This document shows positions 1-11,308 of a DNA stretch of 64,000 nucleotides, piece by piece (the stretch's first letter is position 1; every line of letters begins with the position of its first letter). A model generated the notes under the pieces. It was not told where the DNA came from and did no database searches. It was given only the letters and a program-made list of their open reading frames with translations. Where the stretch lies: the NCBI GenBank assembly GCA_964020975.1, contig CAXHWN010002333.1, forward strand, positions 62,001-126,000. The letters are read 5' to 3'. This DNA comes from Hermodice carunculata. Lineage: Eukaryota > Annelida > Polychaeta > Eunicida > Amphinomidae. Both the position numbers and the translations under genes were made by a program.

Positions 1-1068
1 ACTTCCATAGTAATCAATAGGAAAGCTGCATTGACCGATAAGTACCCGAATGGAAAAAATCGTTAAAAATCAGGAATCTGCAGCATTCCCATATAGTGAA
101 CACCTTTGTTTGACCCTTCTACAAGGAAAATATCCACCACGTTTCAGCTTAATCTGAGTGACGGTTCTGGAGAAGAAGTCGAAAATAGCTAGAACACACA
201 AAAATTCATAAAAAATTAGTAAAAAATTGCAGCGCCACCTGGTGAACAAATTAAGAACACAGAGTCCGTAGGTGTCTTCTTGTGTGATATCAGAGCGATT
301 GAGTAATCGCTTTTGGAGAAAAAGATTTTTTAAGATTTGTCAAAAAAAAGAACAAAAAAAATCATTAAAAATCCCAAAATCACTGGAGCATAACCATTTG
401 TACAAAACTGGTAGACACCCACCCAAGGTACATCCCCACCAAGTTTCAAGTTAATCTGGATGACGGTTTTGGAGAAGAAGTCGAAAATGTGAACTAGCAT
501 TAGAATGCTCATTGACTTCCATAGTAATCAATAGGAAAGCTGCATTGACCGATAAGTACCCGAATGGAAAAAATTGTTAAAAATCAGGAATCTGCAGCAT
601 TCCCACATAGTGAACAACTTTGTTTGACCCTTCTACAAGGAACATATCCACCACGTTTCAGCTTAATCTGAGTGACGGTTCTGGAGAAGAAGTCGAAAAT
701 AGCTAGAACACACAAAAATTCACAAAAAAATAGAAAAAAATCGCAGCGCCACCTGGTGAACAAATTAAGAACTAGGTGTCCCAGGGAGTGTTTCTGTGTG
801 ATATCAAAGTAATCGGATGAGCGGTTTCAGAGAAGATTTTTTAAGATTTGCCCAAAAAAGAACAAAAAAATTCATTAAAAATCCAAAAATCACTGGACCA
901 TGACCATTTGAACAAACTTGGTAGACACCTACCCAAGGCACATCCCCACCAAGTTTGAAGTGGATCTGGCTGACGGTTTCGGAGAAGAAGTCGAAAATGT
1001 AAATTGTTGACGGACGACGGACGGAGGACCATACGATAAGCTCAGCTGACTGACAAGTCAGCTGAGCT
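1..1068 (+). mobile_element. Family A (Helentron-associated-like) element, 3' part
   Basis: This repeat is cut by the window edge. It is built from a roughly 500-bp unit: the segment starting acttccatagtaatcaatag at position 1 recurs at 515. Within the unit, related sub-blocks end in variants of gacggttttggagaagaag, so there is a finer internal periodicity. The 3' end carries a short GACGG-rich tract (about 1010-1027) and then a hairpin at 1039-1068 with a perfect 13-bp stem (AGCTCAGCTGACT), loop GACA, followed by AAAA. The same end recurs many times in the window. Assignment to Helentron-type rolling-circle elements is inference from this structure; no transposase is encoded. Confidence 0.75.
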
Positions 1069-1074
1069 AAAAAT

Positions 1075-1825
1075 GGGGGGAAAAAAAAGGTCATAAAAAT
1101 TCAGAAATCACTGGAGTATGACCCTTTGATTATATTTGGTAGAGACCAACACAAGTACATCCCCACCAAATTTGAAGTTAATCTGGTCAATGGTGTTTGA
1201 GAAGTAAAAAACAAGAATTACCATTGCAATCCCCATTCACTTGCATAGTAATCAGTCGGCCGGTATGCATTAACTGGTAAGTACACAAATTGAAAAATTT
1301 ATTCAAAATCAGAGATTCACAGCAATGCCACTTTGTGAAAACTTTTGTTTGGCCCATCTACAAGGAACATTTTCTCCAAGTTTCAGCATAATCTGAGTGA
1401 CGGTTTTAAAGAAGTTGAAAAGAGTGAAAACACACTTTTTACATAAAAAAAAAAATATTATTTAAAATCACAGGTCCATCTGTTGAACACATAAGGGTCC
1501 CCAGAAGTCTCCCTTAGCAATTTTGAAGCAATTAGCTAAGTGATTTTAGCATGTTCTCAGAAGATTTTGTAAGATTTGGCCCAAAAATGAATACGAAATT
1601 TAAAAAAAATATTGGACTGTGACCATTTGAACAAATTTGGTAAAATTCCAACCATGGTACACTCCCACCAAGTTTACAGTGAATCTGCACAGTGGTTTTG
1701 GAGAAGTCAATTGTTGATGGTGCAGTATGGATGACAGACAAAGGTCCATGTTATAAGTTAAGCTCAGCTGACTTACAAGTCCATGTTATAAGTTAAGCTC
1801 AGCTGACTGACAAGTCAGCTGCGCC
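1075..1825 (+). mobile_element. Family A element, 5'-truncated, with duplicated 3' end
   Basis: A second, more diverged family A copy follows directly. It lacks the 5' palindrome and begins inside the repeat unit. Its 3' end holds an exact 35-bp tandem duplication (1744-1778 and 1779-1813, one base different near the hairpin loop), so the arm AGCTCAGCTGACT is present twice. Only the second copy forms the terminal hairpin (1796-1825), and its distal arm is imperfect. Confidence 0.7.
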
Positions 1826-1826
1826 T

Positions 1827-3440
1827 ATTAATCCTTTCATATTCTCTGTTTTCAGGATAAACCTTTCTAAGCAGCCATCAAGAATTTGGAAGTGTTATTC
1901 ATAAATATGACATTATTCAAATCATAAACTGTCATTGACCGGACAGTCTTGTCACAGAGAGGACAACCATTCCCAAGTAAAACACTCATGAAAGGATATG
2001 TTCAATAAATTACAATATACATTGATGTATACTATTGTTCAATATGGGGAGGTGGACTGACACATGTACGTCCCTGGTTCAAATAAGAAAAGTGAGGAAG
2101 GCTTGTGAGGTAAAATTGCACAATTTTGATGATCCTCTTAAGATCAGGATACTCTTATTATGATCATGTTGACATGTCAAAGCATGTATACTTTGTAGGT
2201 ATGTTTTGTTGTATAGAACAGACAGTCCTATTTTTCATTCTGCAAATGATGAAGTGATATAAAATATGCTGCCTCATAGTGTATGTTATGAGCACTCTAT
2301 AATTCCCAAGCCCTGACATACACAGACAAGTTTCTCAAGTTGATATAATAAACAGAGATTATCCATGCTTAGCTCTGATTTGACACATGGTCTTGAACCT
2401 CACATTGGTCATATGGGGGGGGGGGGCATTTTTTACTGTGTTTGTTCAATATTCCAACTGCATATATCACTGTCTCTATCAGAGTAGATATTGTTTCAAA
2501 TCACTGGACCTGACAGCTTACCAGAAGGATTAAGTCACTTACATTAATGCAAAGCAAACAATCTATACATTTCAGTCAGTATGCACTCATGCCTGGAACC
2601 CCACACAATAGTTTGGTTCCTTTACAAATGATACTACAATCAATCTCAGATCAATCTCATCTCCCAATCTTTACACGTCTAAGTGCGTTACCACCATAGT
2701 TGAAAAAGACAATCATTTGTCACTGCGATGAAGATGTAGCCTTAAACAATGTTGAAGAAGTCATTCTCCTTACAACTTCTCTCTGTGCAACTATTCTACA
2801 GAAATTGATGTTTCTAATCAATGGAGACAAATGTTGGATTGATATGACACAAGTGGTCAGGAAAGTGACATCACTTAAAGGTACTTTTGATTACAGAGGA
2901 CATTACATTTTCAAATGTGAAACAGACATAAGGTTAAAGTGTTTCCACAGCTTGGTTTTGCTAAGGGTTACCTTGCAGTGATTGTATACTATATGAATCT
3001 TAGATAGTGGGCATTATATTTTCAAAAGTGACATTGAGACAACACAGCAAAAGTGCACAGAGATACTTGGTTTTGTGAAATGTTGCCTGGTAGTGACAGC
3101 ATACGACATGAACTTAAAATCGTCAAGTTCTGAGCTTATTGGATAAAAGTCAATATTTTGTTTAAAAAAAAGTGAACATCTGAATCGTGTTTTATTACAA
3201 TTGAACAGAATCATCACTTGTCATTTTAAGCCTTTGAATCCCATAAAATTTAAATCAGGCTTATGCTAGAACACATTTCAAACTACTGTAAAATACATTA
3301 GGCTGTGGACTTATTGATTACAGAAAGATAATACACAATCCTAAGGTCAGGAAATTGTGCTCACTATTTCAAACATATGTCCTCTTTAAAGAGTGGTCTC
3401 AGTGGCCAGATTTCACTGCAGATCTTTACACCTTTCCATA
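1827..3440. other. Non-repetitive stretch, no gene supported
   Basis: AT-rich DNA without a recognisable coding exon. It contains a 12-base G run (2415-2426). A 93-codon open stretch at 2700-2981 has no recognisable domain and overlaps a degenerate duplication, so it is not called a gene. Confidence 0.5.
2898..3118. repeat. Degenerate tandem duplication, unit about 110 bp
   Basis: The segment starting ggacattacattttcaaa (2898) recurs in diverged form starting gggcattatattttcaaa (3008). Both copies continue through matching blocks (cttggttttg, gttacc/gttgcc, tgacagcata/tgattgtata). Two units with clear point divergence and small indels. Confidence 0.6.
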
Positions 3441-3640
3441 TATTAGTTATATAATGTTACCTCTCGACCACCATTGCCAAGACCTCCATGTCTGGCCAAA
3501 CTGCCCAACACAACACAGTGGGTTACTCACTTGATTGCTCCCAAAAACCTGATGGTCCTGGTGGAGCCATCTCTTGGTTCCTATTGGACCAGGTGGCCAC
3601 TCTTGGTGCGCATGTTCCTTGTATTTCCTTCCTCCTTGGG
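3441..3640 (+). repeat. Left inverted terminal repeat of the DIRS-like element
   Basis: The sequence from tattagttatataatgttac onward matches the reverse complement of 10485-10667 over about 180 bp. Shared blocks include ttgccaagacctc, cccaaaaac and tctcttggttcct. The outermost 40 bases (3441-3480) also match, inverted, 10321-10360 with two differences. The left end of the second copy at 47331-47530 is homologous. Confidence 0.8.
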
Positions 3641-3739
3641 CACCTAGATGTTGTCCAAAAGAGTCGGGAGCTCTGTGAACTTTTGTTCACAAATACTGTT
3701 CTAGTGCTTTGCACACATTCCCTTCTGCCGAAAATCCTT

Positions 3740-6700
3740 TCTAAACGGCCCCAGACTCTTCGGAGGCAAGGAGAGCTTACATTCGATCTCTGGAAAAGTG
3801 GAAGTGAAGCTGGTTGTTTTGGCTTGAAATGGAAGTTTCCAAGATGGCATCGTGATAATGAGATTTCAGAGAGAGGGAGGACAGTGCCCACCAGGCAATT
3901 GCTGCTTTGCAGTGTGCCATTAGTATTGAGCCAGTGACCACTTCTCCTTCACCCTTGTGGGGTAAAGGTCAGAAGATGGATTCACAGAACCACTTTACGG
4001 GACAATCATGAGCACTGCTTTGGTTGTTGCCAGCAACTTGGCTGTATTTTCGCAAGAAAACATGCCAGTTCTGTGTTGGTAGGGGAAAGGACAAGTGGCT
4101 GCTCTATAGGCAGGCCTGCAAAAAGAGCAACAGGGCTAGACATAGGCAGTAACTTTTTGCAGCCAAATGACAGGCTTTGGACTCTGACTCAGTCAAGTCT
4201 TCTCCCGTGACTCCACTAGAGAAGCATAGACAAGCACACGAGGCTCGCTCGCAGGCTCAGGTGGGTGCCATCTCTACACCTGAAACCCCCCAGGGGAGCA
4301 AGGAGTGAGAGGACGTTGTCGCAAGCAGGGAAGCAAGAGATCACCTCGCACTGATCACGAGTGCCCAGCTCATCCTTTGGCGCAAACCAGAGCTCCTTTG
4401 GTGACAACCAGTGCTCCTTTAGCCAATGACCTGATGGTTGTGGCTACGAACACACAGACACTGGCAGACATGCTCAGGGCACTAATTGCCACCTGTCAGC
4501 CTCCTCCAAACAGGCAGGCTAAGTCAAGTTGGATCTTTCGTGATCTCAGTCGCCCTAGTCCAAGCAATCAGAGTCAACAACACAAATTGGTGAAGCCCAG
4601 ATGGATACTTATGGGTTTTTGTCCAGGCATCCAAAAACACTGGCCAATTCCCCGAGCACTGAGGTGGGAATGCTCCGGTTGAGAGTGCACACTTCACAGA
4701 ACACTGAAGCCCAACCAACATCTCGAGCTTCCGAATCCAAGAGCTTGGGTCGACAGTCCAGGCATGTTGGAGCACAGAAGAGGGTATCCAAGTCTGTGGT
4801 CTACATGTAGTGAGCTTTTGCCTGCTGCAGTGGCAGCCTCTCTGTGAACCAAGTGCCACCTCTGGCACCTCCTACCCTTGTGTCGGCTCTGCAGGCTGCT
4901 CCTCCAGGTCAAACCTGGCCTCAGCCGCTAGGGCTTCCACTGTGCGCCAAGTTTGAGGCAGGTACCCTGCCTCTATCTTTTGATAGGCAAGCAGAACTCA
5001 AGCTCTTCGAGAAGCAGTGTTTGGGGAAGGAGACCTCATCTTTATCCGCCCCAGGTGGAACTTTTGTCAAAAATGAGCAGACCATTGCAGAGGAGAAGCT
5101 TTCTGCTTCCATGCCAAGTCAGCTCTCACTTGGCCTTCAGGCTCAGGAGTTCTTGCAACTCCACCAGATGCCTTCAGACCAGCAGACTTCTGAGTGAGCC
5201 ACAGTTGTGGACTTGTGCCGACTCCTCCAGAAGTCCAGCTTGCTCCTCCTACCCAGGAAGAGCAGACGGAGGTGGCAATGATTTCCACAGACGTTGTTAC
5301 TACCCTATTGCGAGGCATGGTGATGGAAACCAGCTTCTGTCACAAGCAACCACCTCATCGTCTTTGGAACTTCTGTTGGACGAGGCTTCAAAAATTCTTG
5401 CGGTTGCCACGTCTTCAGACATTGGCACTGATGAGAAGGACAACCCTCTTCTTTCGGATTCATCTCTGGGCTTCAAGCTGGCCCTGGCGCCATCATCATC
5501 ACTATGAGTGGCTGAGCTTCTTGGCTTCAGTGGCACTTGCAGAGCTTGCTTCTGCCCCAACGGCTACCATTCCAGCTTTGCCACATGGATACCACTCCAG
5601 CTCCATCCCCAGGGCTTTGACCACATCAAAGCCTTTATTCAGAGCCTGGTGGGTGATGAGCCAGTTGTCCCTCCAACGAGTGCGGCACTGTCACAATGTC
5701 CTGCTGGGGTTGTCACTTAAGGATGTGTGTCATAGTACCCCCATTCCTTTCTCGTCTTTCGTAGCTAAGTTCTATGACCAGCTACCGACCAAGATGTGAG
5801 GCACTCAGGCTCCTGTAGAGGCCCGGACCCCTGGCTATCTTTAGCAAGGGCGACTCCTCCCCCGACCAAATGTTCAGGGGAAGTGATACTCTACACCTGA
5901 GCAGATATTTTCCTCACATCCTCTTTCGGTGGATTTGGATTGGGAGGAATTTGATGCACAGCAGCCGAATTCCATCTCTGCCTCTGCAAAGGCCTATAAG
6001 AGATTCAAAGATGCCAGGGGCTCTGTCCATATGCTGTCTTATTCTGACATCTCCTTGGCGGCCTTGATGTCTCTCCTGGAATACCTGCAGCACTCTGCCT
6101 AGATCACATTGGCAGTAGGTGACTGGCTTGACCAGGTGTCATTGCTTGTGACTTTGTTGTTGCCCGCAATTGACCTCCAGGTTAGAAAAGCCTGTATGCT
6201 CAAGGCGAAGTTGTGTTTGTTATGCAGGGATGCTTACCTCCATGGTCAGCATTTGCCTGACCCTACCTTCCACCACTGAGAACGGGGACCCAGTTCTCCA
6301 GCATGTTGTTTGGAGGAAAGATGGCAAAAGCTGTTTGCTGGATGCAGGACCTTCAGGCTTGCTCCACAGAGCAAACCCTGACCTAGGCGTTGACCAACTC
6401 TGTTCAGTCACTTTCCTCCTTGGCCGCCTTAACCCCAAAGCATGGCTCTCAGGCTGCACCCACTTGCCCTCTCACCTGCACCACCCCTTTGGCATCGTGA
6501 GGACCCATGCAGAGCAGGAAGCCATCCAAGAAAGGCAAGCAGTTCACCAAAGCAAAGGAGTTGGGTATGCCTCAGGGCTCCTGAATTTTGCTTTCCAGAC
6601 CCCCAGTATCAGGGCTGCCCTCTGCCACCACTCCAGACATCTTACAGCACCCTGTAGGCAGTTGTCTTTCTGCTTGTTGCGCTCGATGGGAGTCCATTAC

Positions 6701-6830
6701 AGATGATTCTTTCATCTTGAAGCCCTGAGACGTGGCTATTTGCTGCTTTCGGCAAAGACAGGCCTCCTTTGTGCTGAAAACCCAAGTGGTTCGCCCCTCC
6801 CACGCAGGAACCCAAAGCATCAGCATTCCT
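3740..6830 (+). pseudogene. DIRS gag-like region, degraded
   Basis: No long open frame survives. The segment is GC-richer than its surroundings and aligns by eye with the better-preserved gag-like segment of the copy at 47731-48630, including a cysteine-rich stretch near 4000-4080 (CFGC is visible). Ser/Pro/Gln-rich peptides follow, as is usual for DIRS gag regions. The exact limits of gag and the start of pol are uncertain. Confidence 0.6.
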
Positions 6831-6837
6831 GCAGGCA

Positions 6838-7500
6838 TTGGAGAAACTTCAAAGCAAGAACACCACAGAGCAGGTGAAGGATCCCAATTCACCTAGGTTC
6901 TACAACCTACTCTTTCCTGTCCCCAAGCAGCACACAGTATGGTGTCTGATCATAGACCTGTGGATACTGAACATGTACTTAGAGGTTCCATCCATTAGGA
7001 TGGAGACCCCTCGGTTGGAGGTGGTGGCCCTGCAGCCCTAGGAATGGGTGACATCCTTGAATCTCAAGGACTCAAGTATGCATTTTTTCACATGCCAATT
7101 GCGGAAACTTCACAGACGTATCTGCTGTTCGCATTTTTGAGCCAGGCCTACCAGTTTGCAGTGATCTCTTTCGGTCTTGCCACGGCACCTCTGGTGTTCA
7201 CCTGGTTCATGCAGGCAGTTGCTGTGCACCTTCACCAGAACACTGTATGCATTCATCTGTACCTGGACGACCGGCTAATCCAGGTGCTACGACGCCCAGA
7301 TTAGCAGCATCATACGCAAACCATTCTGTAGCTTTGCAAATGCTTAGCCCTGATTGTGAATCTCTCAAAGTTCTGCCTAACACCAGAGCAGATCTCTGTC
7401 TTTCCCGGCATCAAGTTCAACTTACATTTGTCGCCCTTTGGGTGGCAGAGACTTCAGCTGATGCTCATGGAGTTTCTGACTTGCAAGGTTTGATCGGCTA
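6838..7500 (+). pseudogene. DIRS-like reverse transcriptase segment
   Basis: Recognisable RT peptides are present in order: FYNLLFPVPKQ (primer-side motif), LRxLN-like ILNMYLEVPSIRMET, YAFFHMPI (the DAYFHIPI block), YQFAVISFGLATAPLVFT (the core YQF..LPFGL..AP..FT motif) and HLYLDDR (the YLDD catalytic motif). The wording of these blocks is that of DIRS/Ty3-type RTs. The segment is broken and non-functional. Confidence 0.85.
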
Positions 7501-7689
7501 AGCAGTGGCAAGCCCTGTTAGGCCCCCTGTCTTCGATGGACTCCCAGGTCCCCCTGAGTCACCTTCACCATTGTCCCTTGCAGTCAGCGCTGTGGAACAG
7601 TTGGTCGAGGAACCAAGGTTACCCAGGTCCGGTAGCGGTCCTCCACAAGGACTGCAGGCACCTCTTTTGGAGGACCATCCAAGAGAATG

Positions 7690-8125
7690 TCATGTCGGGA
7701 CAGAAGTTGTTGCCCTTTCAGGTGCAACTGACCATGTACACAGACTTTTCTCACTCCGGGTGAGGAGCCACTGTGGCGGGTTGGATGGCATCAGGCATTT
7801 GGCTGGCGTAGCCCGCACACCATCACATAAACTGGTTAGAACTGGAGGTGATGCCGCTAGCACTCCTCCATTTTCAGGACCTAGTGGCGCACAAACACAT
7901 ATTTTTGTAATGTGTGACAACTGGAATGCAATTATTGCCTCAACTGACAAGGCAGATCATGCTCCCGAAAGGTGACTGAGCTGGCCGGGCACATCATACG
8001 ATGGTGCTCAGAACAGGATGTCCGCACACAGGTGAGGTATGTCCTGGGACAACAGAATGTCCTGGTTAACCAACTCTCAAGAAGAAGTCAACCGGCAGGT
8101 ACGGAATGGTTGTTCCACCCATGGG
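7690..8125 (+). pseudogene. DIRS-like RNase H segment
   Basis: It follows the RT. MCDNWNAIIAS matches the conserved D-N/S of RNase H. Downstream the peptide YVLGQQNVLVNQLSRR corresponds to the G..NVLAD.LSR block, followed by GTEWLFHPWV. These blocks are typical of DIRS-type RNase H domains. The region is degraded. Confidence 0.75.
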
Positions 8126-8149
8126 TCATTTAGGCCATGTGGGCGAGAT

Positions 8150-8949
8150 GGGGTACCCCACACATGGATCTGTTGACAAGCACTACCACAAAACTTCAAG
8201 TTTACATGTGGCCTGTCCCAGATCCCTAGGCCCTAACAGTGGAAGCTCTAGCCTCAGACTGGGGCAACCTTTGGGCTTAACCCATTCTGCCTCCACAGAT
8301 CCTCCCAAGGGTTCTGTTGAAGGTTTGGTCCCAAAACTGCAATTTGATCCTGGTCCCCTCCTGGCAACCCAGGACAGATTAGCCTCCGGAGCTTCTGGAA
8401 TTAAGCTTTGAGCCTCTTCTACATTTACCGGCATGGCAGAAACTTCTAGTGTAATGCTGGACCAGCTCGCGTTCCACAGGAATCCTCATTCCTCAACCTG
8501 TATGCTTGGCCGTTGTCACATAGCATATCTGTGACAGAGGTTTCTCGAAATCAATCACTAGAATTGCCACAGAGGGGCTTCGATCCTCTTCTCTAATGGT
8601 TCACTCGGCTCATTGGAAAGTGTTTTCAGATTGATGCACCACTCAGAAAATACATCCATGGTCTCCGCACATTGTGGACATTGTAGACTTCCTGCTATAC
8701 CAGTGCTGCACTGGTACCCCTCATGCACGGATGGTGCCAGGGGTCATTGAGCAAATCTCAGTTAGAGCTCGCAAGGTGCTAGCCTTTTATGCCTCCTGGC
8801 ATGCTCCAAGGAATGTCACCATTGTCGACATTCTCCAGGCCTGCTACTGGCGATCATCCAAGACTTTTGCTGAGCACTACTTGTGCGACATGATAGTACT
8901 GGAAGAGGGCATGGATGCCTTTGCCGGCATAACAGGTTCCTTTGCATAG
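8150..8949 (+). pseudogene. DIRS tyrosine recombinase, C-terminal part recognisable
   Basis: The last open stretch (8674-8949) reads SVRARKVLAFYASWHAPRN, then IVDILQACYWRSSKTFAEHY. This matches the C-terminal block of DIRS-type tyrosine recombinases: an arginine-rich helix, then W.S..TFa..Y with the presumptive nucleophilic tyrosine. The N-terminal part between 8150 and 8670 is strongly eroded. The recombinase is what distinguishes DIRS elements from LTR retrotransposons. No adenine methyltransferase domain, present in some DIRS elements, was recognised. Confidence 0.7.
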
Positions 8950-9284
8950 ATTTCTAATACTTGTTCTTAAACTTCCCTTGTCCCCTAAAGGCGCCACCAT
9001 GTTCCAGCTTGTCACCTTCGGGATTTTCACCAGGTAGAAGCCTTTAGGTCAGCATACCAATAGTAGGCCTGGATCTTATTTCACACTCCTATCAGGCGGT
9101 TGTCCACGGTGTCCCTGGCCCAGAGCTGTCGGACTCAGTTTTGGATACTGCCTAACAAACAATACACCACCACCCTACCACCCTGGGGCCCACCAGTTTT
9201 CATGACTCACCAGTCTTGTTAGATTTCCAGGACCAGAGGAGTAGCTAGAATCCGTTCAGAGACAGAAAACCCCTAGGCCAGGGT

Positions 9285-10030
9285 TGACTGGGAAATGGTA
9301 CTTTGGGGAAGACAATGTACCTACATCTGACACCGTACCCGATGAAAATAGAAGTTGCTGTAGATCACTGATATTCAACAGGCAGACTTATGGGAAAACA
9401 ATGCGGGTGAGTGACCGTGTCCTACATGTGACCTTGAAGTATATCACATGTAAGTCAAAGTTACTTCTGGTTCACCTAATGACAAAGCTTTGGTGCAAAT
9501 GCAATGAGTGGAGATATCATGGCAAGGCCATTTTTCTTCAATGCAGCACTATGACCCAAATATGTAACCCAGTGACCTAATTTTCTCTAGGTGTCTGAGG
9601 CATCCTTAGGACCAACTGTCATAAATAGTTGGTACAGCTACAATGAGTAATTTGATATTTCGTAATGTCATGGTACAGCCATTTTCCTTCAATGCAGCAT
9701 TGACCTAAATATGTGACCTAGTGACCTAATTTTCAATCCGTGTCAGGGGCACCGTTAGGACCAACTGTCATAAATAATTGATAAAGCTACATTCAATATT
9801 TTTTTCAGTACTCTGTTTACGCCATTTTTTTCTTCAGTGTAGTACTGTGACCTAAATGTGTAACCTAGTGACCTACTTTTCCATAGGCACCTGAAAAACC
9901 TCAATGCCCTTTGTGATACAAATTTGGTTTCTGTAAAATAAGTATATTTGGAGATATGGTGGTAACAAGGCATGGACTGATGGACGGACACATAGATGAC
10001 AACCTTATGGGCCTAGGGGTAAAAATCAAC
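9285..10030 (+). repeat. Tandem-repeat element (family D) inside the DIRS-like element
   Basis: Three units of about 150 bp carry the phrase gtgacctaattttc or its variants (near 9560, 9705 and 9855). They share the blocks aggaccaactgtcataaata and tacagctacaatga. The last unit runs into atggacggacacatagatga, a short GGAC-type tail. Related units form the array at 51690-53110. It lies between the recombinase and the right terminal repeat, so it inserted after the DIRS element. Confidence 0.65.
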
Positions 10031-10319
10031 AGTGTCCCCATGGCAGACAGCTATCAGGTTGGTGCTTAATTTCCAGGGGTGGAGGTGGGGGGAAGGCAGT
10101 GCAGTCCCATGCTGGTCGATGAGAAGGGTTTCCAGACTTCGGCCGTGATTCTGCTTTTGGCAGCCTCAAGTCCATGTACCGTTGAGGTTTACCCTTCAGA
10201 TGTTGCCTCCTCATCCGGACCGACAATCCCACCCCCACCCCCCACCCCCAAGCTGGCAGTTCCTGTGTCCTTGGTCAGTATGGCAGTGACTTTACACCCT
10301 CCTTAGATGTGTTTGCATA

Positions 10320-10425
10320 TTGGCAATGGTGGTAGAGAGGTAACATTACATAACTAATAGGTGAAATTTTTAGTAATTTGGGTAAATATTATTAAGTACA
10401 TGTATACTTACTTCTTGACCACCAG
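10320..10425 (-). repeat. Internal complementary region of the DIRS-like element
   Basis: The first half (10321-10360) is the reverse complement of the element's left end (3441-3480), with two mismatches in 40. The second half (tatacttacttcttgacca, near 10399-10418) is the reverse complement of the right end (tggtcaagaggta at about 10653-10665, continuing as ggtaagtata after the MITE). A segment complementary to both ends joined together is the diagnostic internal complementary region of DIRS1-type elements, proposed to template circular-intermediate formation. Confidence 0.7.
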
Positions 10426-10484
10426 GAAAGCCCACCTAGCCACCCCACTTCCTTCATGCAAGTGATATCAACTGACCAATCATA

Positions 10485-10667
10485 CAGGAAGAGGACGTGC
10501 AAGGGAGAACGCATACCAGAAGTCACCACCAGGTCCAAGAGGAACCAAGAGATAGTACCACCTGGACCTTAACGTTTTTGGGCATAATCGAGTGAATAAC
10601 CCAACTCAGTTGTGTCAGGTGATGTGGCCACACACAGAGGTCTTGGCAATCATGGTCAAGAGGTACG
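10485..10667 (-). repeat. Right inverted terminal repeat of the DIRS-like element
   Basis: Inverted and diverged copy of 3441-3640. Read on the minus strand it begins tacctcttgaccatgattgc and continues with the same blocks as the left repeat. Its outer end is interrupted by the MITE at 10668-10845. Confidence 0.8.
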
Positions 10668-10845
10668 CAGTGTTTCTGTTAACCCCCAAATTGGGGTATT
10701 TTACCATTTCAAAACCTCAAATACCCTCTGAGAAAATTGTAAAGGGTCACGTCTTGTTTATTTACATGTAAAATTGATAAATATCTCTTTTGCCCTTAAT
10801 TTCCCATCTTGTGACCCCCTGAAAAAATTCATAACAGAAACACTG
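10668..10845. mobile_element. Short hAT-type MITE
   Basis: 178 bp with a perfect 14-bp terminal inverted repeat, CAGTGTTTCTGTTA. A CAGTG start is typical of hAT-superfamily ends. The flanks are ggtacg and ggtaag, an imperfect possible target-site duplication. The DIRS terminal motif appears to resume after it (ggtaagtataattaa), so it inserted into the DIRS end. No coding capacity. Confidence 0.65.
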
Positions 10846-11045
10846 GGTAAGTATAATTAACAATAGCAAAATTAATACAAATTAACATGTTTGTAGTCTC
10901 CTGAGAATAGTTTTTGAACTTTGACATAATTCTTTGACTGTACCTTATGTAAAATGATGTTGTTATCAAGCTGGACAATTGCGTCCTGTCTGTGACACCC
11001 ACTGGTGTCCTGTCCATGACAAAACCTGACAACACACTTTCCGTA

Positions 11046-11308
11046 AACAAGAGGCCCATTTGCCTAATGCTCTGCTGACACCCTGGCTATATTGCACATC
11101 TTCACTTCAAAGTTGCGAGTCCACAATTGGCTTCTAGACATTTTCTGTATAAAAACATCCACCAGACGGCACTTTGCTCTACATGTAATCATAGCTAATT
11201 TGTGCAATTCCTGTGATGGATATTGTTGCATGTGCCATGACTAGTGAGTCCTTAACTTTATATCCTCAATGACCTTGAGAGAGATCAAGGTCACCCAGAT
11301 TATGTAAT
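11046..11308 (+). mobile_element. Family B element, 5' fragment
   Basis: It starts aaacaagaggcccatttgcc, followed by the terminal motif atgctctgctgac. About 260 bp later a new family B 5' end begins, so this copy is 3'-truncated or interrupted. Otherwise AT-rich with no coding signal. Confidence 0.6.

Larger units (their letters stand above)
3441..10667 (+). mobile_element. DIRS-like tyrosine-recombinase retrotransposon, degraded
   Basis: A long retroelement fossil of the DIRS order. What is seen: inverted terminal repeats (3441-3640 against 10485-10667), an internal complementary region before the right repeat (10320-10425), and, in order, a gag-like segment, a reverse transcriptase segment, an RNase H segment and a tyrosine-recombinase tail. 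DIRS elements use a tyrosine recombinase instead of a DDE integrase and lack direct LTRs, which fits. The coding parts are interrupted by many breaks (clearly more than ten), and the terminal repeats differ at roughly a quarter of positions by eye, so it is old and inactive. It contains a tandem-repeat insertion (about 9285-10030) and a MITE sits at its right end. Confidence 0.85.

Noticed and set aside
2700-2981. 93-codon plus-strand frame considered as a small gene
   Set aside because: No domain, no splice context, and its end runs into a degenerate tandem duplication.
3488-3937. 149-codon frame considered as a host gene
   Set aside because: It lies in the left terminal repeat and early part of the DIRS-like element.
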